Origin: Nocardia pseudovaccinii NBRC 100343
Lineage (GTDB): Bacteria; Actinomycetota; Actinomycetes; Mycobacteriales; Mycobacteriaceae
Reading direction: 5' to 3'
NCBI RefSeq assembly: GCF_001613225.1
Contig: NZ_BDBY01000221.1
Coordinates: 1-35,977 of the forward strand
DNA length: 35,977 nucleotides
Shown: one piece after another, positions 23,962 through 32,551 of the stretch
Layout of the letters: each line of letters opens with the position of its first letter
Position numbering within the stretch: the stretch's first letter is position 1
Notes under the pieces: generated by a model
Told to the model about the DNA's origin: nothing
Seen by the model: only the letters and a program-made list of their open reading frames with translations
Database searches by the model: none
Program-made: the position numbers and the translations under genes

Positions 23962-25386
23962 GTGGCTGACGTATTGCATGACGAGGACGTCGGGTATCAG
24001 AAGAGTCTCCGCCCGCGTCAGTTACAGATGATCGCGATCGGCGGCGCCATCGGGACCGGGCTGTTCCTCGGTGCGGGCGGTCGGTTGGCCAGCGCCGGTC
24101 CCGGGCTGGTTCTGGTCTACGCCGTATGCGGAGTGTTCGTCTTCTTCGTGCTCCGCGCGCTGGGCGAGCTGGTACTGCACCGTCCGTCGTCGGGGTCGTT
24201 CGTCTCCTACGCCCGCGAGTTCTACGGCGAGAAACTCGCGTATGCGGTCGGCTGGATGTATTTCTTCCACTGGTGCATGAGCGGCATCGTGGACATCACC
24301 GCCATCGCCACCTATGTCCACTACTGGTCGGCCTTCGGCTCGATTCCGCAGTGGGTCATCGCGCTGATCGCGCTGGCCGTGGTGGTGGCGATCAATCTAA
24401 TCTCGGTGCGCTGGTTCGGTGAGCTGGAATTCTGGGCCGCGCTGATCAAAGTTGTCGCGCTGGTGAGCTTTCTGGTGATCGGCACGGTCTTTCTCGTCGG
24501 CCGCTTCCGGATAACGGGCGAAAGTACCGGGCCCGGTGTCCTGCGCGACCACGGCGGACTGTTCCCGACCGGGTTGCTGCCGTTGGTCGTCGTCACGACC
24601 GGTGTCGTATTCGCCTACTCCGCAGTGGAATTGGTGGGCACCGCCGCCGGAGAGGCGGAAAATCCCGAGAAGATCATGCCGCGCGCAATCAACTCGGTGA
24701 TCGCGCGCATCGCCGTGTTCTACGTCGGTTCGCTGGTGTTGCTCAGCCTGCTGCTGCCCTATACCGCTTTCCGTGCGGGGCAGAGCCCCTTCGTCACGTT
24801 CTTCGCCAAAATCGGTGTGGAGGGTGCGGATTCCGTCATGAACCTCGTGGTGCTGACGGCGGCATTCTCCAGCCTCAATGCGGGCCTGTACTCGACGGGT
24901 CGAATCCTGCGCTCCATGTCGGTGAACGGCAGCGCGCCCGCCCGCGCCGCCAAGCTGTCGGCGAACGGGGTTCCCTACGTTGGAATTCTGGCCACCGGTG
25001 CGATCGCCCTGACCGGCGTCGGACTCAATGCGGTGGTCCCCGAGCAGGCTTACGAGATCGTGCTGAACATGTCGGCCCTCGGCGTCATCACCGCCTGGGC
25101 GGCAATCGTCCTGTGCCAATTGCAACTCTGGCGCTGGTGGCGCGACGGTCGCGCGAGCCGCCCCGCATTCCGCCTGATCGGCACCCCCTACACCGGCATC
25201 GCCACCCTGGTCTTCCTCGCCGGTGTGGTAGCGCTGATGGCGAGCAGCGGAAGCGCCGAACAGCGCAGCGCAATCGTCGCCGTACCGCTGATCATGGTTC
25301 CGGTCCTGGTCGGTGGCTGGTTCCTCAGACGACGAACCGCGAGAGCGCCAGTCCAGACGGCGGCGGACTCCGAATCGTCTCAATAG
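23962..25386 (+). CDS. ansP: AnsP/CycA-like amino-acid permease
   Basis: 474-residue APC-superfamily transporter with 12 predicted helices. The start GYQKSLRPRQLQMIAIGGAI and following GTGLFLGAGGRLASAGPG give the substrate-binding helix 1 signature, HRPSSGSFVSYAREFYGEK the loop after helix 2, and GAAGEAENPEKIMPRAINSV-like segment the conserved loop after helix 6. It is closest in my reading to mycobacterial AnsP asparagine permeases, with CycA (D-Ala, D-Ser, Gly) a second possibility. GTG 23962 follows GGGAGG. Its divergence from a D-amino-acid oxidase gene favours import of a substrate of that enzyme. Specificity is inference. Confidence 0.88.
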   Translation: MADVLHDEDVGYQKSLRPRQLQMIAIGGAIGTGLFLGAGGRLASAGPGLVLVYAVCGVFVFFVLRALGELVLHRPSSGSFVSYAREFYGEKLAYAVGWMYFFHWCMSGIVDITAIATYVHYWSAFGSIPQWVIALIALAVVVAINLISVRWFGELEFWAALIKVVALVSFLVIGTVFLVGRFRITGESTGPGVLRDHGGLFPTGLLPLVVVTTGVVFAYSAVELVGTAAGEAENPEKIMPRAINSVIARIAVFYVGSLVLLSLLLPYTAFRAGQSPFVTFFAKIGVEGADSVMNLVVLTAAFSSLNAGLYSTGRILRSMSVNGSAPARAAKLSANGVPYVGILATGAIALTGVGLNAVVPEQAYEIVLNMSALGVITAWAAIVLCQLQLWRWWRDGRASRPAFRLIGTPYTGIATLVFLAGVVALMASSGSAEQRSAIVAVPLIMVPVLVGGWFLRRRTARAPVQTAADSESSQ

Positions 25387-25664
25387 AAACGCCGGTCGGT
25401 CACGGCGAGTCGCTGAAGAATCTGATTTCCCCGTTTAAGGGGTGCTCTGGGGTGGTATCTATCCAACGGCAGGCCGTGACCTCTGCATACTTCGGGCTAT
25501 TCGGACGGGAATCGGTCACACACGTGACAACTGAATCGGTGAGTTCCTAGGGGTCGACTCGGGGACGAGCCCTCGAACTTGGATCCGCGGACGGTCGACA
25601 GAGGGTGAGACGACGTGCGCGGTACCCGTCTGCCCGCATAAACGCGAACGGACGGGCTGCGCGG
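25387..25664. other. Intergenic region without a gene
   Basis: No credible gene. GTCAC-ACAC-GTGAC (25515-25528) is a perfect short inverted repeat set between two copies of GAATCGGT(C/G)A (25509-25518 and 25533-25542). CCCC-GTTTAA-GGGG near 25430-25443 is a short hairpin that may end the permease transcript. Confidence 0.35.
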
Positions 25665-25738
25665 CGCCCCCGGCAGGAATCGAACCTGCGACCTAGGGAT
25701 TAGAAGGCCCTTGCTCTATCCAACTGAGCTACGGAGGC
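25665..25738 (-). tRNA. tRNA-Arg (anticodon TCT)
   Basis: 74 bases fold as a complete tRNA read on the minus strand: acceptor GCCTCCG with CGGGGGC (one U-G pair), D arm GCTC-AGTTGGATA-GAGC, anticodon loop CTTCTAA with anticodon TCT, T arm GCAGG-TTCGAAT-CCTGC, discriminator G. The CCA end is not encoded. The anticodon stem AGGGC / TCCCT has four pairs and a C-U mismatch at the loop-closing position 31-39, which is unusual. It reads AGA and probably AGG codons, rare in this genome type. Confidence 0.93.
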
Positions 25739-25785
25739 AGTGGGTTCCACCATGGCCGACATTGGCCGTGCTGTCCAGCGCGCCA

Positions 25786-25791
25786 AGTATA
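25786..25791 (-). promoter_or_regulatory. -10 element for tRNA-Arg
   Basis: TATACT on the minus strand about 48 bases before the mature tRNA 5' end, a normal leader length. No clear -35 at 17 bp. Confidence 0.35.
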
Positions 25792-25947
25792 GCGACCGTC
25801 CAGATGGCTAGGTTCTTAGCGTCAGCAACATTTCAGCCACCTGCCGTGTGCGGGCCAAGCGAGTCGCGGCATGATCGACATCGCACCTCCGATCCGTTAG
25901 CCACCATATCGGCCCAAACCCCGCCGGGCCACGCATTAAGGGCCGAC

Positions 25948-25953
25948 TACGCT
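25948..25953 (+). promoter_or_regulatory. Leaderless -10 of the copD-ctaG gene
   Basis: TACGCT followed by seven bases and ATG 25961. Confidence 0.45.
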
Positions 25954-25960
25954 CAGTGCC

Positions 25961-28000
25961 ATGTCGTCACCGCAGGACCCGTCCGTCGCACCCGAGCTCG
26001 AAACGGGTAAGCCGGGCTCCGGGGCGACCTTCGCGACATTGACGGTGCTGGCCGGTGCCATCGCCGCGGTGGTCGCCGCGATGATCGTCGGACTGTCGGC
26101 GGCGCAGGCGCTGAGTCTGCTCGGCATTCCGGATCCGGGACCGCTGACCACCTATGGGCTGCCCGCGGTGCGCGCACTCGCCGATCTGTCCGCGGCGCTG
26201 ACCGTCGGCTCGCTGCTGCTCGCCGCATTCCTGGTGCCGCCGCAGGCCGATGGGCTGCTCGACGTCGGCGGGTATCGGGCGGTGCGGCGCGCCTCGAACT
26301 TCGCGTTGACCTGGGCGAGTTGCGCGGCGCTGCTCATACCGCTGACGGTGTCGGACACCACCGGGCAGCCGGTCGGGCAGATCTGGCGGCCGGAGCAGCT
26401 GTGGCGCGCGATCGACCAAGTGGAACTGGCCCAGGCGTGGCGCACGACGGTGGTGTTCGCGCTGATCGTCGCGGTGGGTTGCCGCCTCGCACTGCGTTGG
26501 GGATGGACCCCGGTGCTGTTCGGCGGCGCGCTCGTGACCATGATGCCGCTTGCGCTGACCGGGCATTCCTCCGCGGGCGGCGCGCACGACCTGGCCACCA
26601 ACAGTCTGATCCTGCACCTGGTTTCGGCCGCGGTATGGGTCGGCGGATTGTTCGCGGTGCTCGCGCATGCGCTGCGCGGCGGCGACCACACCGATGTCGC
26701 GGCCAGGCGGTTCTCGCTCACCGCCACCATCGCCTTCGTCGTGATCGGCGTCAGCGGCGTGATCAATTCCTGGGTGCGCGTGCCGTGGAGCGATCTGTTC
26801 ACCACCACCTACGGCCGACTCGTTATCGCCAAGGCCTGCGCACTCGCAGTCCTCGGCGTATTCGGATATCTGCAGCGCCGCGCCAGCCTCCCCGCGCTCG
26901 CGGCGAATCCGCGTGACCGCGCCGCGCTCATCCGATTCGGTGGGCTGGAGGTGCTGATCTTCGCGGCAACGATGGGTCTGGCCGTCGGGTTGGGGCGCAC
27001 GCCGCCACCGCCGCCGACCAGTGTGCCGATACCGGCCGAGGTGGAACTCGGCTACACCCTCGACGGTCCGCCGACGGCCTCGCGAATACTGTTCGACTGG
27101 CGCTTCGATTTGATCTTCGGCACGCTGGCCATCGTGCTTGCCGTGCTGTACCTGCTCGGGGTGCGACGGTTGCGCGCGCGGGGGGACGCCTGGCCGGTCG
27201 GGCGGACCATCGCCTGGTTGTCGGCCTGCGCAATCCTGCTTTTCGCCACCTCGTCGGGGGTCGGGCGGTACTCGCCCGCGGTCTTCAGCGTGCACATGGG
27301 ACAGCACATGGCGCTATCGATGCTCGCGCCGATTCTGTTCGCGCTCGGCGGTGCGGTCACCCTGGCGCTGCGGGCGTTGCCTGCGGCGGGGCGCGGCGGC
27401 GTTCCCGGGCCGCGGGAGTGGATTCTGGCCGCGGTGCACAATCCGGTCTCGCGTTTTCTGACCCATCCGATCGTCGCGTCGGTGATCTTCGTCGGCGGGT
27501 TCTACGCCCTGTACATGGGCGGCATCTACGACTCGTTCGTCGACTCCCATGCGGCGCATCTGATGATGAATCTGCATTTCCTGCTCAGCGGCTATCTATT
27601 CTATTGGGTGGTCATCGGCATCGACCCCAAGCCACGCCAGGTGCAGCCGCTGACCAAGCTGGGCATGGTGTTCGGGTCCCTGCCCTTCCACGCCTTCTTC
27701 GGCATCGCGCTGATGAGTATGACCACTGTGATGGGCGGATGGTTCTTCCGCGGTCTTGCCCTCGGCTGGAACAGCGACCTGCTCGGTGATCAGCGCACCG
27801 GCGGTAGCCTGGCGTGGGCCAGCGGTGAGGTGCCGTTGGTCGTGGTGATGTTGGCGCTGCTCATCCAGTGGTCGCGCAGCGATGCGAAACTCGCGAAACG
27901 GACCGACCGGGCCGCCGATCGCGACCACGACGCGGAGCTGGCCGCCCACAATGCCATGTTCGCCGAGCTGGCCAAACGTGATCGAGGAATACGTCATTGA
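25961..28000 (+). CDS. CopD-CtaG fusion: copper import / cytochrome oxidase assembly membrane protein
   Basis: 679-residue polytopic protein (Rv0102-like). The N-terminal half (about 30-350) has 8-9 helices and the CopD region with conserved LALTGHSSAGGAHDLATNSLILHLVSAAVWVGGLFAV (about 198-234). The C-terminal half (about 380-640) is caa3_CtaG: YSPAVFSVHMGQHMALSMLAPILFALG, SHAAHLMMNLHFLLSGYLFYWVVIGIDP and MVFGSLPFHAFFGIALMS, with several histidines suited to copper. It probably brings copper into or to the CuB site of the cytochrome c oxidase in the plasma membrane. The charged C-terminal tail is cytoplasmic. The fusion is the usual actinobacterial form. The leaderless -10 TACGCT supports ATG 25961. 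Confidence 0.9.
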   Translation: MSSPQDPSVAPELETGKPGSGATFATLTVLAGAIAAVVAAMIVGLSAAQALSLLGIPDPGPLTTYGLPAVRALADLSAALTVGSLLLAAFLVPPQADGLLDVGGYRAVRRASNFALTWASCAALLIPLTVSDTTGQPVGQIWRPEQLWRAIDQVELAQAWRTTVVFALIVAVGCRLALRWGWTPVLFGGALVTMMPLALTGHSSAGGAHDLATNSLILHLVSAAVWVGGLFAVLAHALRGGDHTDVAARRFSLTATIAFVVIGVSGVINSWVRVPWSDLFTTTYGRLVIAKACALAVLGVFGYLQRRASLPALAANPRDRAALIRFGGLEVLIFAATMGLAVGLGRTPPPPPTSVPIPAEVELGYTLDGPPTASRILFDWRFDLIFGTLAIVLAVLYLLGVRRLRARGDAWPVGRTIAWLSACAILLFATSSGVGRYSPAVFSVHMGQHMALSMLAPILFALGGAVTLALRALPAAGRGGVPGPREWILAAVHNPVSRFLTHPIVASVIFVGGFYALYMGGIYDSFVDSHAAHLMMNLHFLLSGYLFYWVVIGIDPKPRQVQPLTKLGMVFGSLPFHAFFGIALMSMTTVMGGWFFRGLALGWNSDLLGDQRTGGSLAWASGEVPLVVVMLALLIQWSRSDAKLAKRTDRAADRDHDAELAAHNAMFAELAKRDRGIRH

Positions 28001-28020
28001 GCTCCCATCGAGGTGCAAGC

Positions 28021-28989
28021 GTGAGTGAGCGGAGTACCGCGGTGGTCGAGAACAGGCACGCCCGACGGGTATATCGATCCGACGTGCGGGCGGCCCGCAG
28101 ACGGCTGGCCGGTCAGGTGCGCAAGACGCCGGTATTCCATACCTCGATCATCGGACCGAACGGGCCGGTTCCGGTCACGCTGAAACTCGAGTACCTGCAG
28201 CACGGTGGGACATTCAAGGTACGCGGCAGCTTCAACGCACTGCTGGAGTCCTCGGCTCAGGTCGACCACGTGGTCATCGCCTCCGGTGGGAACGCCGGGA
28301 TCGCGGCCGCGCTGGCCGCGGCTCGTCTCAGCAAGACGTGCACGGTCGTGGTCCCGGAGTCTGCGCCGCATACCAAGGTGGCCGCGATGTGGTCCTACGG
28401 CGCCGAAGTGCTGTGGCACGGAACGACTTACGCGGAGGCCTACAAGTACGCGACCGAGCTCGCCGAAGAGCGGGGGGCGTTGCAGCTGCACGCCTACGAC
28501 CTGCCTGCCGTGGTCGCCGGTGCGGGTGTCGTCGGGCTGGAGTTGGAGGAGCAGGTGCGTGGGCGGCCGCCGGTGCTGGTCGCGGTCGGTGGCGGCGGGT
28601 TGGTCGCCGGGATCGCCGCGGCGTTGGGGCGGCGCCAGCAGGTGGTCGGGGTCGAGCCGGAGGGCATTCCGACGCTGAACGCCGCGCTGCAAGCGGACCG
28701 TCCGGTGGAGGTGAACGTCCGCAGCATCGCGGCGGATTCCTTGGGCGCCAATCGAATCGGGGATATCGCGCTGGATGTCGCGCGACGCTATGAAGTCCGG
28801 TCGCTGCTGGTGACCGATGACGCCATCTCGACCGCTCGCGAATATCTGTGGCGCGAGTTCCGCGTCGTGGTCGAACTTGCCGGGGCAACGGCGTTGGCCG
28901 CCGTGCAGAGCGGTGCGTATGTGCCTGCCGAGGGTGAGCGGCCGGTGATCGTGCTGTGTGGCGCCAATACCGATCTGGCGGTGCTTTAA
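28021..28989 (+). CDS. Threonine/serine dehydratase (PLP fold II)
   Basis: 322 residues, catabolic-type threonine dehydratase converting threonine (or serine) to 2-oxobutyrate (pyruvate) and ammonia. The PLP lysine lies in GGTFKVRGSFNAL (about 60-72), the substrate loop in ASGGNAGIAAALAAA (about 83-97), the phosphate-binding glycine loop in VAVGGGGLVAGIAAAL (about 182-197), and a serine/cysteine-like PLP N1 contact near LCGANT at the end. No C-terminal ACT domain, so not allosteric like IlvA. GTG 28021 follows GAGG by seven bases; an in-frame TTG at 27997 overlaps the preceding stop and is less likely. It is 20 bp downstream of the copD-ctaG gene and may be cotranscribed. Confidence 0.88.
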   Translation: MSERSTAVVENRHARRVYRSDVRAARRRLAGQVRKTPVFHTSIIGPNGPVPVTLKLEYLQHGGTFKVRGSFNALLESSAQVDHVVIASGGNAGIAAALAAARLSKTCTVVVPESAPHTKVAAMWSYGAEVLWHGTTYAEAYKYATELAEERGALQLHAYDLPAVVAGAGVVGLELEEQVRGRPPVLVAVGGGGLVAGIAAALGRRQQVVGVEPEGIPTLNAALQADRPVEVNVRSIAADSLGANRIGDIALDVARRYEVRSLLVTDDAISTAREYLWREFRVVVELAGATALAAVQSGAYVPAEGERPVIVLCGANTDLAVL

Positions 28990-29015
28990 CTCGCTCGGGG
29001 GTTTTGAAGCAGCAA

Positions 29016-29043
29016 CTGTCCACATGTGGCGAGGTTGTCCACA
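29016..29043 (+). promoter_or_regulatory. DnaA-box-like pair upstream of the ssb paralogue
   Basis: TTGTCCACA at 29035-29043 is a perfect mycobacterial-type DnaA box. CTGTCCACA at 29016-29024 differs at one base, same orientation, starts 19 bp apart, and lies partly in the 10-bp palindrome CCACATGTGG (29020-29029), which adds a half site on the other strand. The cluster sits between the dehydratase stop and the ssb-type start at 29147. Confidence 0.5.
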
Positions 29044-29146
29044 TTCGGAACTCGGGTCGGTCGGAGGGGGCGCGGAGCCGTCAGGCTGAAAGGGCATCTC
29101 GGTGAGAGAGCCGGGAGCCGGACGGATCGAAATGTAAAGGGGCGGA

Positions 29147-29674
29147 ATGATGTATGAATCGATGGTTACCGTGATCGGTACCGTGGTGACCCATCCGGTC
29201 AAGCGCGATCTGACCAATGGCGAGCAGGTGGTGAGCTTCCGGATGGCGAGTAATTCCCGGCGGTTCAATCCGGAGACGGGTGAATGGGTCGACAGCGGGA
29301 CCCTCTACCTCACCGTCAGCTGCTGGCGTCGTCTGGTGGTCGGTGTCGACGCCTCGTTGCGGCGCGGCGATCCGGTCATCGCCTACGGTCAGCTGCGCAC
29401 CCACGAGTACCGGGCCAGGGATGGCGTGGAGCGGCGTGATGTCGAGATGCGCGCCACCTCGATCGGGCCGGATCTGTCCCGCTGCACCGCACAGGTGGTC
29501 CGGCGCGCGGTTTCGGGCCCGGCGTCGGGACCCAGTACCCTGGCACGGAATAGTTGTGACCGATCCAGCGCTGATGACCGTGCACGCGTCGATGGGGAGG
29601 GACCGGGGGAGGACGCGACGTCCCTGACTTCCGCACCGCCCCGGCTCGCGGATACCGAGCCCGTCGACGCTTGA
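29147..29674 (+). CDS. ssb: Single-stranded DNA-binding protein paralogue (SSB2, Rv2478c-like)
   Basis: 175 residues. The N-terminal OB fold (about 1-108) has MVTVIGTVVTHPVKRDLTNGEQVVSFRMASNSRRF, TGEWVDSGTLYLTVSCWRRL and the L45 region RDGVERRDVEMRATSIGPDLSRC, as in SSB. The tail is Ser/Asp/Arg-rich and lacks the acidic DDDxPF tip of the housekeeping SSB, so it resembles the second actinobacterial SSB, whose homologue Rv2478c precedes ettA in M. tuberculosis as here. Such paralogues are linked to competence, sporulation or stress, and this role is not proven here. AAAGGGG lies before ATG 29147; ATG 29150 is equally possible. Confidence 0.88.
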   Translation: MMYESMVTVIGTVVTHPVKRDLTNGEQVVSFRMASNSRRFNPETGEWVDSGTLYLTVSCWRRLVVGVDASLRRGDPVIAYGQLRTHEYRARDGVERRDVEMRATSIGPDLSRCTAQVVRRAVSGPASGPSTLARNSCDRSSADDRARVDGEGPGEDATSLTSAPPRLADTEPVDA

Positions 29675-29738
29675 CCGCAGGCCGGATACCCCCGGCGACA
29701 GTGGTGGCTCTGCTGCATTCCATCCATACCCACACCGA

Positions 29739-29744
29739 TAGGCT
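29739..29744 (+). promoter_or_regulatory. Leaderless -10 of ettA
   Basis: TAGGCT, seven bases, ATG 29752. This supports the ATG start; the frame is open back to 29671 but the extension is not like EttA. Confidence 0.5.
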
Positions 29745-29751
29745 TCCCTGT

Positions 29752-31428
<1,677 letters not shown>

Positions 31429-31436
31429 GTCCGGCG

Positions 31437-31474
31437 TCCGGCGGGGCGGTTGCCATGTGCACGGCCCCGCCGGA
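31437..31474 (+). terminator. Transcription terminator of ettA
   Basis: TCCGGCGGGGC (31437-31447) and GCCCCGCCGGA (31464-31474) form a perfect 11-bp stem with a 16-base loop, nine bases beyond the ettA stop. No strong U-tract follows (only TTT), as is common in actinobacteria. Confidence 0.7.
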
Positions 31475-31557
31475 TCGGCTTTGTGGCGGCCTGACGCTCG
31501 TCCGCGCGGGGCTCTCCGGGCAGCCTCCTCCGCATCCGCATGGCGGCTGAGTCGAGC

Positions 31558-31612
31558 CGAAACAACCATGTTTCGACCGGGCAAAGCGGCAGATGCATCC
31601 GGTTTCGGATGC
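31558..31612 (+). repeat. Two further short hairpins 3' of ettA
   Basis: CGAAAC-AACCAT-GTTTCG (31558-31575) and GCATCCG-GTTT-CGGATGC (31595-31612) are perfect inverted repeats 19 bp apart, close behind the ettA terminator. They may form a structured RNA 3' end or protein sites; no promoter is obvious. Confidence 0.4.
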
Positions 31613-32148
31613 CGTTGCCGAGGTGGCGGGCGGTGGCCGGAATCGTGAGCGAGAGGACGGCTAGCGCGCGCGGTACACCTACCGGCTGAGACTGTCCCGC
31701 GCCGCCGAGCGGGGGCCTGCTGGCCGAGTGGGACCGCTGCCGATGGGTGTGGAACCGATGTGTCGGCGAATCACGGGACGCCCACCGGGCCGGGGAGAGG
31801 ATCGGCCCCGCTGGGCTCGATAACAAACTTATTGGCTGGCGGGCCGAACTCGACTGGCTTCGGGGCGTGGCGTCGGTTCCGGCAACAGATCATCCGCGAC
31901 TTCGGTAACTCTCGCGCGAAAGTGTTGAGCGACGTCAAAAACCTTGTCCCGCAACATCGTCGGGCGGGAATCCAGCCGACAGCGCCAGGACCGCCGCCCG
32001 GGAAGTGGGCCAAGCGGGTGACACGGGATTTCGGCCAGAACTTCGATGCGAAAGCCGAGCACCGTCTCCTGCTGTCCGAACGCACCTTGTGTGAGAACTG
32101 CGGACACACGTCCCCGTAGGACAAGGAACTCCGCACACGCAGTACTGA

Positions 32149-32179
32149 ATCCCCCGCCTGGAGGCGGGGGAGGAATCAA
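32149..32179 (+). mobile_element. Possible IS200/IS605 right-end remnant (omega-RNA-like hairpin)
   Basis: CCCCCGCC-TGGA-GGCGGGGG (32151-32170), with an extra T-A pair at the base, followed by AGGAATCAA. From memory, actinobacterial IS200/IS605 TnpB elements end in a very similar hairpin (stem CCCCCGCC, loop TTCA) and GAGGATGTCAA. Here the loop and one position of the tail differ. No TnpA or TnpB gene is intact next to it. It could also be a plain intrinsic terminator. Confidence 0.45.
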
Positions 32180-32551
32180 ATCTGTGCATGACGATGTCGA
32201 GCGGTCGTTCTGTCGAAGGAATTGCGGCCAACACGCGCCGCACGGTGTCTCCACCGAAGGAAATACGGTCGACACACGCCCTTCCAAAGATCTGACTATG
32301 GTGGGGAACGTGCATGCGCAGGCGCAGTCCGGGCATTGGGTCGCTACCACCGCGATTGCGTCTACCTGACGTTGCCGGTCCGATCGGGAGCTGTGCCGGG
32401 ACCATGACCTCGGCAATCAAGCGGCGAACGCTGCGGTATCGGTGAACACCCTGCATTTAGAAGGGAATTCACCCACGCGTCAGCATGGCACAGCTACTCT
32501 CGGACCGGCGTCACTTTGTTGCGGAACCGAATCCGAGGAGTTGGCGAAAAA

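Larger units (their letters stand above)
31429..32551. other. 1.1-kb region without a recognised gene between ettA and gdh
   Basis: None of the frames of up to 195 codons on either strand reads like a protein family, and none has a ribosome site with a fitting composition. The stretch contains the ettA terminator, two hairpins, an IS200/IS605-like right-end hairpin (32150-32171), and presumably the gdh promoter. On the plus strand at about 31990-32119 a short piece reads SERTLCENCGHTSP, one zinc-knuckle-like unit, then stops; after the stop the same frame continues into the hairpin as ESPAWRRGRN, the kind of reading seen at the ends of some TnpB genes. The region may be the worn remnant of an inserted element. 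Confidence 0.4.

Noticed and set aside
25967..27307. Minus-strand open frame of 446 codons opposite copD-ctaG
   Set aside because: His/Arg/Gln-rich shadow typical of antisense reading of a membrane protein gene.
25961..28000. CopD-CtaG fusion as a new protein architecture
   Set aside because: The same fusion is the ordinary form in actinobacteria (Rv0102 in M. tuberculosis).
31829..32416. Minus-strand frame of 195 codons in the ettA-gdh gap
   Set aside because: Low-complexity Arg/Pro/Ser reading, no ribosome site, crosses the GC-rich hairpin; not supported as a gene.
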